A DNA stretch of 64,000 nucleotides from JACQFK01 sp964619955 (GCA_964619955.1 CAZUJF010000008.1:124001-188000), one strand, 5' to 3'; shown: positions 35,645 through 45,910, counted from the stretch's first letter. Numbers and translations are program-made. The notes: generated by a model not told the origin, from the sequence alone.

Positions 35645-36495
35645 AAGCCGCCCTCCTCTACGCGCTCTCCCTTCCGGAGCGGCTGCTGCGCTCGACGTTC
35701 GCCGCGGTCGGCGGGGTGTCGAAGCTCATGACCGACACGCTCCTGCCCCGCTCGGTGCGCGGGCTGACGTTCTACCGCTACTTCGTGGGGAACACGCAGA
35801 ACTTCATCATCGAGTCGCTCGGGGACGTGAAGACGGGGGCTCCGGGCTCGCTGCCCCCCGACTATCTTCCGCGCAAGATCGTGGGCAACGTGGCGGACGT
35901 GGCCGGCCTTTTCGCCCTGCATTTCTCCCCGCTCTGGTTCTTCGCGCTCGTCAGCGACGCGTCGACCGGGACCAAGGGCTTCCTGGACCGTATCAGCGCC
36001 GAACTCGTGAAGGACGGCGCCATCGCCCCGGGGGCGAAGATCGAATCGGTCGACCGCCTGCTCGAGGCGCTCACGGCCGCCAGCGCGAAATCCGCGGCGC
36101 CGATCGACACGCCGCCGCTGTCGAAGGCCGATCTGGCGAAGCTTTCGGGGGAGATCGGGGGGGCGTACGCGGAGCTCTACCGGTCGGCGGCGGGCACGCT
36201 TCCCACGCCCGAGGCGCTCTGGAACGGCTTCGTGGAGCTGGCGCGCCGCGAGAAGACGCCGCTGCTGAAGTTCTCGGGCGCGATGGCGTTCGCCGCGACG
36301 AAGGCCGTGGGGAAGACCTCCGGGATGCTGTTCTACGAGAAGATCCTCCTGTCTTACGGCGCATCCCTCTCGGCGGTGCGGGCGAAGGGTTTCGGCCCCT
36401 TCTTCGCGGGGGCGGCGAAGCCCTACATCGACGCCGTCGCGGGCGCCTTCTCGCTCTCGAAGAAGTCCTTCACCGAGCGGCTCTTCGGACCCTGA
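35635..36495 (+). CDS. Conserved-looking hypothetical protein
   Basis: This is a 286-residue protein that overlaps the isomerase gene by ten bases and so is co-translated. It shows mixed amphipathic helices, a moderately hydrophobic stretch (VAGLFALHFSPLWFFALVSDA, of which LHFSPLWFFALV is the core, about residues 94-106) and no cysteines or recognisable catalytic motif. The first 60 residues (LLRSTFAAVGGVSKLMTDTLLPRSVRG) look like a membrane-associating helix pair. I do not recognise a family and give no function. Confidence 0.6.
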   Translation: MDLKAALLYALSLPERLLRSTFAAVGGVSKLMTDTLLPRSVRGLTFYRYFVGNTQNFIIESLGDVKTGAPGSLPPDYLPRKIVGNVADVAGLFALHFSPLWFFALVSDASTGTKGFLDRISAELVKDGAIAPGAKIESVDRLLEALTAASAKSAAPIDTPPLSKADLAKLSGEIGGAYAELYRSAAGTLPTPEALWNGFVELARREKTPLLKFSGAMAFAATKAVGKTSGMLFYEKILLSYGASLSAVRAKGFGPFFAGAAKPYIDAVAGAFSLSKKSFTERLFGP

Positions 36496-36522
36496 GGGGT
36501 TCCTTGGCGGCGTAAATGGTGT

Positions 36523-36569
36523 CTAAACGAATATACTATTGCGTTTAGTATGACCGTATGAAATACTAA
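36523..36569 (+). promoter_or_regulatory. AT-rich overlapping dyads before the second DUF4143 ATPase
   Basis: Two inverted repeats overlap just upstream of the ATG at 36576: CTAAACG (36523-36529) with CGTTTAG (36542-36548), and TTAGTAT (36545-36551) with ATACTAA (36563-36569). TATACT (36532-36537) sits in the first loop. The arrangement looks like a self-regulated promoter. The local base composition is much lower in GC than the genome around it. Confidence 0.5.
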
Positions 36570-36575
36570 GTATGT

Positions 36576-37721
36576 ATGGTATATAGAACTTTCTGGCTTT
36601 CGAGAATCGAGGAGGCTTGGAAGCACCGTCCGGTTGTGTGGCTTTCCGGCGTACGCCGCTCCGGGAAGACCGTTCTGAGTCGAAGCTTCTCCGATGTGGA
36701 GTACTTCGATTGCGAACTTCCGCGGGTGCGCCGCGAAATGGAGGATCCGGAGGGGTTTCTGAATCGGCTTGAGGGGCGCCGGATAGTTCTGGACGAGGTT
36801 CATCGCCTGCCCAATCCCTCGGAACTGCTCAAGATCGCCGCCGACCATCACCCCGCCACCCGGGTGCTGGCGACGGGATCCTCCACGCTGGAGGCCTCGA
36901 AGAAGTTTCGGGACACGCTTTCCGGGCGCAAGACGGAGATCCGGCTGACGCCGCTCATGACCGCCGATCTGCGTGACTTCGGGAGGGAGGATTTCGAGCA
37001 CCGCCTGCTCCGCGGCGGCCTGCCGCCGTTCTTCCTGAGTGCGGCGTTTCCGGAGTCGGACTTTCAGGAATGGATGGATTCCTATTGGGCCAAGGACATC
37101 CAGGAACTCTTCCGGCTAGAGCGCCCGGCCGCCTTCCGGCGCTTCCTGGAGCTTCTGCTCGTGAACAGCGGAGGGATCTTCGAGGCCACGACCTACGCCG
37201 GACCCTGCGAGATCAGCCGGCCCTCGGTCACCCGCTATCTTCAGGTCCTGGAAGCCACCCGCGTGGCCCACGTGATCCGGCCGTTTTCGTCGCGCCGGTC
37301 CTCGGAGATCATCTCCGCGCCGAAGGTTTACGCATTCGACACGGGTTTCGTGAGCTACCACCGCGGATGGGGGACGCTCCGGCCCGAGGACAAGGGGGCG
37401 CTGTGGGAGCACTTCGTGCTGAACGAGATCCAGAGCCGCCGGCAGGAGGTCGAGGTCCGGTATTGGCGGGACAAGCAGGGGCATGAAGTGGACTTCGTCC
37501 TGCCGCGCCGTGGCGGCGCACCGGTGGCGATCGAGTGCAAATGGTCCTCGAAGTCCTTCGATCCCGCCGGGCTGAAGTCGTTCCGCCGGCACTATCCCGG
37601 GAGCGAGAATTGGATCGTGGCTCAGGACGTCGATCACGCCTTCAGCCGGACCGAAGGCGGGCTGTCCGTCGAGTGTCTCGGGATCGCAGATCTGGCAGAG
37701 CGGCTCGGTCGCGCGCCCTGA
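36576..37721 (+). CDS. DUF4143 AAA-type ATPase (second copy)
   Basis: The 381-residue protein has Walker A GVRRSGKT (25-32), Walker B RIVLDEVH (69-76) and a sensor-like RVLATGSS (96-103). Its C-terminal DUF4143 domain carries a PD-(D/E)xK-like pattern, D306 in HEVDFVLP and E320-C-K322. It is only distantly similar to the ATPase at 2466-3635, so the two are not a recent duplication. It stands alone, with its own AT-rich promoter with dyads. The AT-rich border and isolated position suggest acquisition by transfer. Role unknown; related genes sometimes behave like toxin or phage-resistance elements. Confidence 0.85.
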   Translation: MVYRTFWLSRIEEAWKHRPVVWLSGVRRSGKTVLSRSFSDVEYFDCELPRVRREMEDPEGFLNRLEGRRIVLDEVHRLPNPSELLKIAADHHPATRVLATGSSTLEASKKFRDTLSGRKTEIRLTPLMTADLRDFGREDFEHRLLRGGLPPFFLSAAFPESDFQEWMDSYWAKDIQELFRLERPAAFRRFLELLLVNSGGIFEATTYAGPCEISRPSVTRYLQVLEATRVAHVIRPFSSRRSSEIISAPKVYAFDTGFVSYHRGWGTLRPEDKGALWEHFVLNEIQSRRQEVEVRYWRDKQGHEVDFVLPRRGGAPVAIECKWSSKSFDPAGLKSFRRHYPGSENWIVAQDVDHAFSRTEGGLSVECLGIADLAERLGRAP

Positions 37722-37833
37722 ACAGCGTCGGTTCCCTAAGCCCACGCGGACAGAATATCTTTCCAATTGTGTGCGAGATCCGCGCCGCCTCGCGTAATAG
37801 GATGCGGGGTCGTTCAACGAAGGAGGTCTGCCC

Positions 37834-38841
37834 GTGATCCAGGCCCTGATGGCGGTCGTGCTGGCGGCGGCGCAGGCGGGTAGCTGGACGGACGTGTCCG
37901 CGCCCATTCTGAAGCAGCTCAAGGAGGAGAACCGCAAGATCGACTGGCCGGGCGAGACGGCCGGCGTCGCGGTGGATCCGGCGACGGGCGCGGTCTTCAT
38001 GGTCGTGCCCGGACAGGGGCTCTGGAAATCGAGCGACCGGGGGAAGAGCTTCGCCCGGGTCGACGGCGGGCTGGTCGGCGGACGCTGCGAAACCTCCTTC
38101 GCGCTCCAGTTCGACCCGGCCGGCACCCGCCTGGCCTGCTTCATGCTCGACGGCAAGTGCGCGATGACGGCCGATGCGGGCAAGACCTGGACCCCCTTCA
38201 CGGGCCTGGGGCGGAACTGGGACTACGCCGCCGTCGACTGGTCGGGCGATCCCGTGACGAACATCTTCGGCGCCCGGCACGAGACCGGCGGCGAGGTCTT
38301 CCTCAGCCACGACGCCGGCAAGACCTGGACCAAGCTCTTCGCCGATCCCGAGTTCGAGAAGAGCGGCGGGCTGGGGATTTTCGACGCGAACACGCTGGTG
38401 TACACGATGAAGGGGAAGGGCATCCAGCGCTCGACCGACGCGGGCAAGACCTGGACGAAGATCTCCGACCTCGAGCCCTGGGGCCGCGTGATCCGCATCC
38501 ACAAGGGCGTCGCCTACTGGCTGAGCAAGCCGGGGCTCCTGGTCAGCAAAGACCAAGGGGCGACCTGGACCCGGCAGGGGGGCGACGTCGAGGCGAGCAT
38601 CGGGCCCTTCATCGACCCGAAAAACGAGCAGCGCCTGGCGGCGGCCGGAGCGAAGGGGATTTTCGAAAGCGCGGACGGCGGCGCCACCTGGACGCGGGTC
38701 GCGGGCCTGCCGGAGAAATTCAGCCTGCCCAAACCCGGCTGGTTCGCCAACGTCGACTGGGATCCCGTCCACGGCGTGTACTACGCCTCGCAGATGGGGA
38801 AGGCGACCTGGCGGCTGGAGACGGCGAAGGCGGAGAAATAG
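37834..38841 (+). CDS. Secreted BNR-repeat (sialidase/Ycf48-like) propeller protein
   Basis: The 335-residue protein has a short signal (ALMAVVLAAAQ) and at least five BNR-type Asp-box turns: SSDRGKSF, TADAGKTW, SHDAGKTW, STDAGKTW, SKDQGATW and SADGGATW. These fold as a six- or seven-bladed beta-propeller. Such domains bind ligands or assemble complexes; the catalytic residues of true sialidases are not visible. The GTG start at 37834 follows a strong AAGGAGG with good spacing. It appears to be a single-gene transcript. Confidence 0.8.
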   Translation: MIQALMAVVLAAAQAGSWTDVSAPILKQLKEENRKIDWPGETAGVAVDPATGAVFMVVPGQGLWKSSDRGKSFARVDGGLVGGRCETSFALQFDPAGTRLACFMLDGKCAMTADAGKTWTPFTGLGRNWDYAAVDWSGDPVTNIFGARHETGGEVFLSHDAGKTWTKLFADPEFEKSGGLGIFDANTLVYTMKGKGIQRSTDAGKTWTKISDLEPWGRVIRIHKGVAYWLSKPGLLVSKDQGATWTRQGGDVEASIGPFIDPKNEQRLAAAGAKGIFESADGGATWTRVAGLPEKFSLPKPGWFANVDWDPVHGVYYASQMGKATWRLETAKAEK

Positions 38842-38868
38842 AGCGGATCTCCACCTTGAACCGGGCGC

Positions 38869-39300
38869 CTACTTCCGCCCTTCGACGAAGGCTTTCGAGT
38901 TGTCGTCGAACCACACGTTCTGGGCCCTCCAGGGCGCGTCCGGACGGGGCCGGTACCAGATGAAGTAGAAGTACAGCGGCCCCTTCTCGCATCCGACCAC
39001 GGCGGAACCGAAGGCCACGAGCTTGTGTTCGCGCGTCAGGCCGAGATTCTCCACGGCCGTGATGCCCCCGTAGACCTTCAGGCCCTTCTCGGTCTGGACG
39101 ATCAGATTGTCCACCTCCGCCTTGTTCTGCAGGACCAGGCTGCCGCGAAGGATTTCAGCGAAGGCCTCCTGGATCTTGCCCTCCTGGAGCCCCTTGAAGA
39201 AGTCCGCCTGCCGCTCCGGGAGCGGCTTCTCCTGCACGCCGGCGCTCAGGGAAAGCAGGGCCAGCAGGGTCAGCGAAAGCGGCGCTTGAATCAGGAACAT
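38869..39300 (-). CDS. Small secreted protein of unknown function
   Basis: This is a 143-residue protein with an N-terminal signal (APLSLTLLALLSLSAG). A compact alpha+beta domain follows, from a helical start (LPERQADFFKGLQEG) to a strand-rich end (GPLYFYFIWYRPRP then WRAQNVWFDDN). The overall shape resembles NTF2/SnoaL-like folds, but I see no defining residues. GAGGAGAAAGAC precedes the ATG at 39300, which is why I prefer it to the upstream alternatives. It is convergent with the BNR gene, 27 bases apart. Confidence 0.7.
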   Translation of the reverse strand: MFLIQAPLSLTLLALLSLSAGVQEKPLPERQADFFKGLQEGKIQEAFAEILRGSLVLQNKAEVDNLIVQTEKGLKVYGGITAVENLGLTREHKLVAFGSAVVGCEKGPLYFYFIWYRPRPDAPWRAQNVWFDDNSKAFVEGRK

Positions 39301-39354
39301 GTCTTTCTCCTCGGAAACGGGATCCCCCAAACACCCGGCGCTTCGATGGCGCGA

Positions 39355-40344
<990 letters not shown>

Positions 40345-40388
40345 GGAAGGAATAATAGCGGGGCGGGCGGTTAAAGGCGAGAGACCGA

Positions 40389-42179
40389 TCAGTACTTCTT
40401 GCGCATGCGGGAGCTGGGCACGCCCATCTCCTCGCGGTACTTCGCGATCGTGCGGCGGGCCGCGGTGATGCGGTGCTGGTCCTTGAGGCGCTTCACCAGC
40501 TCCAGGTCCGAGAAGGGGTTCTTCGGATCCTCGGCGTCGACGATCTCCCGGATCTTCTCCATGAGCGCGAGCCGGGTCTGCTCGTCCTGGGCCGGCTCGC
40601 CGTCCGAGCGCGGCATCACGAACGCGGGGCCGCCCGCGGGGAGCGCCATGGGGGAGGGCGCCTCCGCGCGGGGCGCCGCCGACGCGAAGAAGAACTTCAG
40701 CGGGAAGATGCCGCGCGGCGTCTCCACCCACTTCTCGGAGATGGCCCGCGAGACGGTGGACAGGTGGATGCCGATGACGTCCGCGACCTCCTGCATCTTG
40801 AGCGGCTTGAGGTGCTCGACGCCGTGCTCGAAGAAGTCCATCTGGCGCTTGAGGATCTCGTTGGTGATCCGGTAGATCGTGCCGCGGCGCTGCTCGATGG
40901 CGGTGATGAGCTTTCGCCCGGCGTCGACCTTGCGCTTCACGAAATCCCGGTCGTCCCGGTTCACCGCGGGCTCCTTGGAGAGCTCCTCGAAGAACTTCGT
41001 CTCCGCCTCGCTCAGCCCCGCGACCTTGAGGCCCTCGGCGCCCTTGGCGCGGTCCTGCGGCGTGATGCGCTTGCCGCGCGCGAGCTCCGCGAGCCACTCG
41101 CGCTGCTCGCGCCCGAAGCGCTCCTCCTTGGCGAGGCGGCCGGACAGCTCCCGCTCCTCCTTCGTGAGCTTGCGTTCCTTCAGGAGGTCCTCGTAGTTGC
41201 GGTTGACGGAGATGGCGGGAAGCCAGCCGTCCTCGAGCATGATCTCGTAGCGGCCGTCCACCTGCTTGATGACGACCTCGGGGTAGACCTTGGGGACCCG
41301 GTCGATGGAGTACGAGGCGCCGGGTTTGGGGTTCAGTTTCGTGATCTCGGCGAGCAGCTGCTTGAGGTCCTCCAGCACGAGCGCGGGGTCGGGCTCCCCG
41401 CTGTAGCCCAGATCCTTCATCATCACGGGGTCGGCGATGAAGGCCTTGACGATGCGCGGCAGCCGGTTGGCCCCGACGTCCTCGAAGTGGTGCTCGATGA
41501 GCTTGCGGAGGATCGGGTAGCGGGGGTCGCCCAGGTCCAGCTGAAGGATGAGGCATTCCCGGATGTCGCGGGCGCCGACGCCGCGCGGCTCCATCTGCTG
41601 CACGATGGTGATCGCGTGGAGGAGCTGTTTCGCCAGCAGCTCGGGCGCCTCGGTCCGGAGTTCGGCGGGCAGCGAGCCGACCATGTCCTCGAGGCTGTCC
41701 TTGAGGTAGCCCGAGTCGTCGATGTTCTCGATGACGTGCACGCAGTAGGCCCGTTCCTCCTCGGGCAGCTCCAGCAGCGCGAGCTGCCGGGTGAGATGGT
41801 CGCGCAGGGAGCGGACCTCCTGCGCGTAGTTGTTCATCATCTCCATGCGCCGCTCGGCGTCCTCGGCCGAGTCGGTGCGGCGCGTGCGGCGCTCGCTCTC
41901 CGCCCACTGATCCTCGACCGCCTCCAGGATCTCCTGCTTCGCGGTCTGCTCGGAGGCCTCCGCGTCCGTCTCGATCTGGCCGGAGGCCTCCCCGGCGGGG
42001 GCCTCGGACTCCTCGACGTCCTGCTTCTCCTCGAGCGTCGGGTTCTCCTCGAGCTCCTGCAGGATGAGGTCCCGGAGATCCATGATGGGCAGCTGGAGCA
42101 GCTCCAGGTTCTGGAGCATCTGCTGGGACAGATGCATGCGCTGCTCGAGGCGCTGCTGGAGATGCACCTCCATGCGCAT
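40389..42179 (-). CDS. rpoN: RNA polymerase sigma-54 factor
   Basis: The 596-residue protein is sigma-54. Region I is at the N-terminus (LEQRMHLSQQMLQNLELL), with an acidic region II (about 60-130), the core-binding region, the helix-turn-helix (LKMQEVADVIGIHLSTVSRA) and the RpoN box ARRTIAKYRE (574-583). It is longer than the usual 450-500 residues, owing to an extended acidic region and a charged insertion after NYEDLLKERKL. The ATG at 42179 is two codons before an alternative. It lies three bases after recR and presumably shares its transcript. Confidence 0.95.
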   Translation of the reverse strand: MRMEVHLQQRLEQRMHLSQQMLQNLELLQLPIMDLRDLILQELEENPTLEEKQDVEESEAPAGEASGQIETDAEASEQTAKQEILEAVEDQWAESERRTRRTDSAEDAERRMEMMNNYAQEVRSLRDHLTRQLALLELPEEERAYCVHVIENIDDSGYLKDSLEDMVGSLPAELRTEAPELLAKQLLHAITIVQQMEPRGVGARDIRECLILQLDLGDPRYPILRKLIEHHFEDVGANRLPRIVKAFIADPVMMKDLGYSGEPDPALVLEDLKQLLAEITKLNPKPGASYSIDRVPKVYPEVVIKQVDGRYEIMLEDGWLPAISVNRNYEDLLKERKLTKEERELSGRLAKEERFGREQREWLAELARGKRITPQDRAKGAEGLKVAGLSEAETKFFEELSKEPAVNRDDRDFVKRKVDAGRKLITAIEQRRGTIYRITNEILKRQMDFFEHGVEHLKPLKMQEVADVIGIHLSTVSRAISEKWVETPRGIFPLKFFFASAAPRAEAPSPMALPAGGPAFVMPRSDGEPAQDEQTRLALMEKIREIVDAEDPKNPFSDLELVKRLKDQHRITAARRTIAKYREEMGVPSSRMRKKY

Positions 42180-42181
42180 GG

Positions 42182-42775
42182 CTAGAATTCCCGCCTTCCG
42201 GACAGCGCGTCGCCCACGACGGTGCGGTCCGAATATTCGAGGGTGCTGCCGGCGGGGATGCCCCGGGCGATGCGGGTGACGGGGACGAGGCCCGCCAGGG
42301 CCTTCTGCAGATAGAAGGCCGTCGCGTCGCCCTCGGTCGTCGGATTGGTGGCCAATATCACTTCCCGGATACCCCCACGTCGGACCCGGTCCACGAGCCC
42401 GGGGATCGTCAGGTGCTCCGGGCCCACCCCGTCCAGCGGGGCCAGGTGCCCGTGGAGCACATGGTACGAACCCCGGTACGACCCTGACCGTTCGATGGCC
42501 CAGAGATCCCGCGTCTGCTCGACCACGCACACCAGGGCGGGATCCCGCTTCGCGTCGCTGCAGATCTCGCAGAGATCGCTCTGGGCGATATTATAGCACT
42601 TGGAACACGACTTGAGCTGGTCTTTGAGGTCCCGCACCGCATTCGAGAGCAGCATCGCCTCGCTCTTGGGCTGGGAGAGCAGATGGAACGCCAGCCGCTC
42701 CGCCGTCTTCTCCCCGATCCCGGGCAGTTTGGCGAACTCCTCGATCAGCCGGAGCAGGACGTCCGGGGTCGGCAT
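42182..42775 (-). CDS. recR: Recombination mediator RecR
   Basis: The 197-residue protein has the helix-hairpin-helix (FAKLPGIGEKTAERLAFHLL), the four-cysteine zinc finger (CSKCYNIAQSDLCEIC) and the Toprim domain (VCVVEQTRDLWAIE, then VILATNPTTEGDATA). It helps RecF/RecO load RecA at single-stranded gaps. The order dnaX, ybaB/ebfC, recR is widely conserved in bacteria, and here it is complete. Confidence 0.97.
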   Translation of the reverse strand: MPTPDVLLRLIEEFAKLPGIGEKTAERLAFHLLSQPKSEAMLLSNAVRDLKDQLKSCSKCYNIAQSDLCEICSDAKRDPALVCVVEQTRDLWAIERSGSYRGSYHVLHGHLAPLDGVGPEHLTIPGLVDRVRRGGIREVILATNPTTEGDATAFYLQKALAGLVPVTRIARGIPAGSTLEYSDRTVVGDALSGRREF

Positions 42776-42790
42776 CGGCGTTCCGCGGGC

Positions 42791-43108
42791 CTAGACGACC
42801 CCCGGCATCATCATGCCGGTGATCCGCGCCAGCTCCCCTTCGCGCAGCTTCTTGGCCTTCTTGACGCCCTCGTTCACCGCGGCGAGGACGAGGTCCTCGA
42901 GCATGCCCTTGTCGTCGCGGTTGATGACGTCGGCTTCGATCTTGATGTCGACGATCTCCTCGACGCCGTTGACCTTGACCTTGACCATGCCGCCGCCCGA
43001 GGTGGCCTCGACGATGCGCTCCTTGAGGTCCTCCTCGAGGCGCTGCAGCTTCTTCTGCATGTCCTCGAACTGCTTGCCATACTTGCCTGCGTTCATGCCG
43101 GGCAGCAT
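42791..43108 (-). CDS. ebfC: YbaB/EbfC nucleoid-associated protein
   Basis: The 105-residue protein matches YbaB/EbfC. It has an N-terminal coiled helix (YGKQFEDMQKKLQRLEEDL), a central strand region (VEATSGGGMVKVKVNGVEEI) and a C-terminal helix ending in ITGMMMPG. It binds DNA as a dimer and may help nucleoid organisation or recombination. The gene lies between dnaX (19 bases upstream) and recR (15 bases downstream), the usual neighbourhood. AAAGGAGAACCCCT precedes the ATG. Confidence 0.95.
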   Translation of the reverse strand: MLPGMNAGKYGKQFEDMQKKLQRLEEDLKERIVEATSGGGMVKVKVNGVEEIVDIKIEADVINRDDKGMLEDLVLAAVNEGVKKAKKLREGELARITGMMMPGVV

Positions 43109-43127
43109 AGGGGTTCTCCTTTAAGGG

Positions 43128-44786
43128 TCATTCCACGCCGACGATTTTGGAGCCGCCGAAAGTCTCCAGGATCTTCTTCACGCCGGGGTCGCTCGTCGTC
43201 TCCTGCACGGGCGGAGGGGCCTTCTTCGCCCCCGGGGCGCCGGAGCCCGCCTCGAGCTCGATCTTGAGCTCGAGCTTCCGGCCGAACACCGACTGCAGGG
43301 CCTCTTCGAGCGCCGTCTTGTTCTTGGGGCTGGCGAGCTGCTTGAGGTGGAACTCGTTGAACTTGGAGGGCATCACGAAGTCGATCTGGGCCGCGCCGAT
43401 CTTCCGGACGCGGCCCTCCGCCAGCAGCGTGCCGGCGAGCACGCTCTTCGCGCGCACGGCCGCCACGACCCGCGGCCAGGCGGCCTGGGCCTCGTCGGCG
43501 CTGCCCGGGGCGGGCGCGACCGCCGCGGGAAGCGGCACGGGTTCGTCGTCGGGCGCGCCTTCCTCCTCGACGGCGGGCGCCGGGGCCTTCGCGGGGACGG
43601 GGGCGGGAGCCGCCGCCTTCACGGGCGGGGCCGGCGCCGCCGCGGCGAGGCCGCCCTTGAGCGCCTCGGCGAGCGTGACGAGGTCCGTGCTGCGCGCCAG
43701 CTTCACCATCGTCACCTCGAGGACGATGCGGGCGTTGGAGCCCTCCCGGATGCGGCGCTTGGCCTCCAGGATCAGCTGGATCGCATAGAGCAGCGCCTCG
43801 AGCGTGAAGCCCGCCGCCTGGGCCTCGACCTCGTCGAGGTCGGCGGCCGGCAGATCGACGAGGTCCGCGTTCTTGCCCACCGCCTTCACGGCGAGCATGC
43901 CGCGGAAGCGCTCCAGGAGCTGGTCGGTGAACGCGGCGGTGTCGATGCCCGAGGCGAAGATCTCCGCGAGCGCCTTGAAGACGCGGCCGGCGTCCGCGGC
44001 CTTGACGCCGCCGAGCAGTTCCGCGAACTGGGATCCGCGGGCCACGCCGAGCACCGCGGCCACGTCCTCCACCCCCAGCCCCTTCGCCTTGAAGGAGATC
44101 AGCTGGTCGAGCAGGCTCTCCGCGTCGCGCATGCCGCCGTGGGCGGCCCGGGCGACGGCTTCGAGGACGGCGTCGTCGATCTTGATCTTCTCCCCGGCGA
44201 CCACCTGGCGGAGGCGCTTCTGGATGTCCTCGAGCGTGATGCGGTGGAAGTCGAAGCGCTGGCAGCGGGAGACGATGGTGTCGGGCAGCTTGTGGACCTC
44301 GGTGGTGGCGAAGACGAACTTCACGTGCGGGGGCGGCTCCTCGAGCGTCTTGAGGAGCGTGTTGAACGCCTCGCGCGTGAGCATGTGCGCTTCGTCGATG
44401 ATGTAGACCTTGGAGCGGGAGCGCAGCGGGGCGAAGCGGACGCCCTCCCGCAGGCTCCGGGCGTCGTCGACGTTGCGGTTGGAGGCGGCGTCCATCTCGA
44501 CGACGTCCGTGTCCTCCCCCTCGTGCACGGCGAGGCAGACCTCGCAGGCGTTGCAGGGGTCGCCCGTGGGGCCCTTGGCGCAGTTGAGCGCCTTGGCGAG
44601 CAGGCGGGCCATGGAGGTCTTGCCCACGCCGCGCGGCCCGCAGAAGAGGTAGGCGTGGCCCACGCGGCCGTCGGCGATCGCGTTGCGCAGGGTGCGCGAG
44701 ACGTGCTCCTGCCCGACGACCTCGTCGAACGTGAGCGGACGGTAGCGTCGCGCCAGGACGGTGTACTCGGCGGCCTCGTTCGCCAT
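43128..44786 (-). CDS. dnaX: DNA polymerase III gamma/tau subunit
   Basis: The 552-residue clamp-loader subunit has Walker A GPRGVGKT (50-57), a zinc site (C69, C78, C81, C84), DEAHML and the arginine-finger region near IVSRCQRFDF. The C-terminal part includes an Ala/Pro-rich linker (about 395-450) and a tau-like end (FGRKLELKIELEA). I looked for a slippery A-run for gamma production and saw none. The ATG at 44786 gives the family start (TVLARRYRPLTFDEVVGQ). It heads the cluster dnaX, ebfC, recR, rpoN, moxR. Confidence 0.95.
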   Translation of the reverse strand: MANEAAEYTVLARRYRPLTFDEVVGQEHVSRTLRNAIADGRVGHAYLFCGPRGVGKTSMARLLAKALNCAKGPTGDPCNACEVCLAVHEGEDTDVVEMDAASNRNVDDARSLREGVRFAPLRSRSKVYIIDEAHMLTREAFNTLLKTLEEPPPHVKFVFATTEVHKLPDTIVSRCQRFDFHRITLEDIQKRLRQVVAGEKIKIDDAVLEAVARAAHGGMRDAESLLDQLISFKAKGLGVEDVAAVLGVARGSQFAELLGGVKAADAGRVFKALAEIFASGIDTAAFTDQLLERFRGMLAVKAVGKNADLVDLPAADLDEVEAQAAGFTLEALLYAIQLILEAKRRIREGSNARIVLEVTMVKLARSTDLVTLAEALKGGLAAAAPAPPVKAAAPAPVPAKAPAPAVEEEGAPDDEPVPLPAAVAPAPGSADEAQAAWPRVVAAVRAKSVLAGTLLAEGRVRKIGAAQIDFVMPSKFNEFHLKQLASPKNKTALEEALQSVFGRKLELKIELEAGSGAPGAKKAPPPVQETTSDPGVKKILETFGGSKIVGVE

Positions 44787-44871
44787 CGGCGCGATTATAT
44801 CGGTGCCGGCGGCTTCACGCCACTGGCGTCGAAACGGGCTTCGTGGTATCACGCCTTCGAGGGAGATCCGC

Positions 44872-45891
44872 ATGAAAGCACTCGTCTACACCGCGCGGCG
44901 CACGATGGAAGTCCGGCAGGTGGCGGATCCGTCGCCCAAGCCCGGCGAGGTCCTGCTCAAGGTCTCCTCGGCGGGCCTCTGCGGGTCGGACCTGCACGGC
45001 TTCCTCGGCCACAGCCCCCGGCGCCAGCCGGGCCTGGTGATGGGCCACGAGACGGTGGCCCAGGTCCTCGAGCCGCACAAGACCGTGACGGCGTGGCGTC
45101 CCGGCCAGCGCGTCTCCTTCAATCCGCTCGTGAGCTGCGGCGGCTGCCCGGCCTGCGCGGACGGCCGCCAGAACCTCTGCGAGAACTGGTGGCTCTTCGG
45201 CATGGACCAGGTCCAGGGGACCTTCGCCGAATACGTCTCGGTGCCTGCCTGCCAGCTGCTGCCGCTCTCGGAGGGCCTGCCCGGCAAGGAGGCCATCCTG
45301 GTCGAGCCGCTCGCCGTGGTCATCCATTTCTTCCGGATCTCCATGGAGGGCGCGCCCGAGACGATGGTGATCTGGGGCGCGGGGACCATCGGCTCGCTCG
45401 CGCTCGTGCTCGCCAAGCTGCGCGGCATCCCGAAGGTCGCGGTGGTGGACCAGAACGAGGAGCGCCTGGCCGTGGCGAAGCGGCTCGGCGCGGATCTGGT
45501 CCTGAACTCCGCGAAGGTGGATGCGCTCAAGGCGTTGAAGGAGTGGGGCGGCAAGGGCGGCGCGGACTACGTCGCGGAATGCGTCGGGGTGGAGGCCACG
45601 CGCAAGGCCGCGGTGGCGTGCGGGAAGAAGGGCGGGCGGCTGCTCTTCATCGGCATGGGACACAACGAGTCGCCGCTGCCGTGGATCGACATGATCCGCA
45701 ACGAGCAGGCGGTGTTCACGTCGTTCGGCTACACGCCGCGCGACTTTCAGGCCTCGATGAACATGATCGAGGCGCGGCGCTTCGATCTGACGTCGTGGAC
45801 CGAGTCCTGCCCGCTGGAGCAGGGCCAGGCGGCGTTCACCAAGATGGCGGACAATCCGGGCGACACGCTGAAGCTGATGTTCACGCTTTGA
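44872..45891 (+). CDS. Zinc-dependent medium-chain alcohol dehydrogenase family protein
   Basis: The 339-residue protein has the catalytic zinc ligands (CGSDLHG, then GHE within VMGHETV) and the structural-zinc loop CGGCPACADGRQNLC. The nucleotide-binding GAGTIG is followed by VVDQNEERL. It oxidises or reduces an alcohol, probably a polyol such as threonine or a sugar alcohol, with NAD(P). The ATG follows GAGGGAGATCCGC. It is divergent from dnaX across an 85-base gap; no pathway neighbour is present. Confidence 0.93.
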   Translation: MKALVYTARRTMEVRQVADPSPKPGEVLLKVSSAGLCGSDLHGFLGHSPRRQPGLVMGHETVAQVLEPHKTVTAWRPGQRVSFNPLVSCGGCPACADGRQNLCENWWLFGMDQVQGTFAEYVSVPACQLLPLSEGLPGKEAILVEPLAVVIHFFRISMEGAPETMVIWGAGTIGSLALVLAKLRGIPKVAVVDQNEERLAVAKRLGADLVLNSAKVDALKALKEWGGKGGADYVAECVGVEATRKAAVACGKKGGRLLFIGMGHNESPLPWIDMIRNEQAVFTSFGYTPRDFQASMNMIEARRFDLTSWTESCPLEQGQAAFTKMADNPGDTLKLMFTL

Positions 45892-45910
45892 TGGTGAGCC
45901 TGCCGAACCG

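Noticed and set aside
43128..44786. Programmed frameshift in dnaX
   Set aside because: No slippery A-run or following hairpin was seen; the gene can make tau only.
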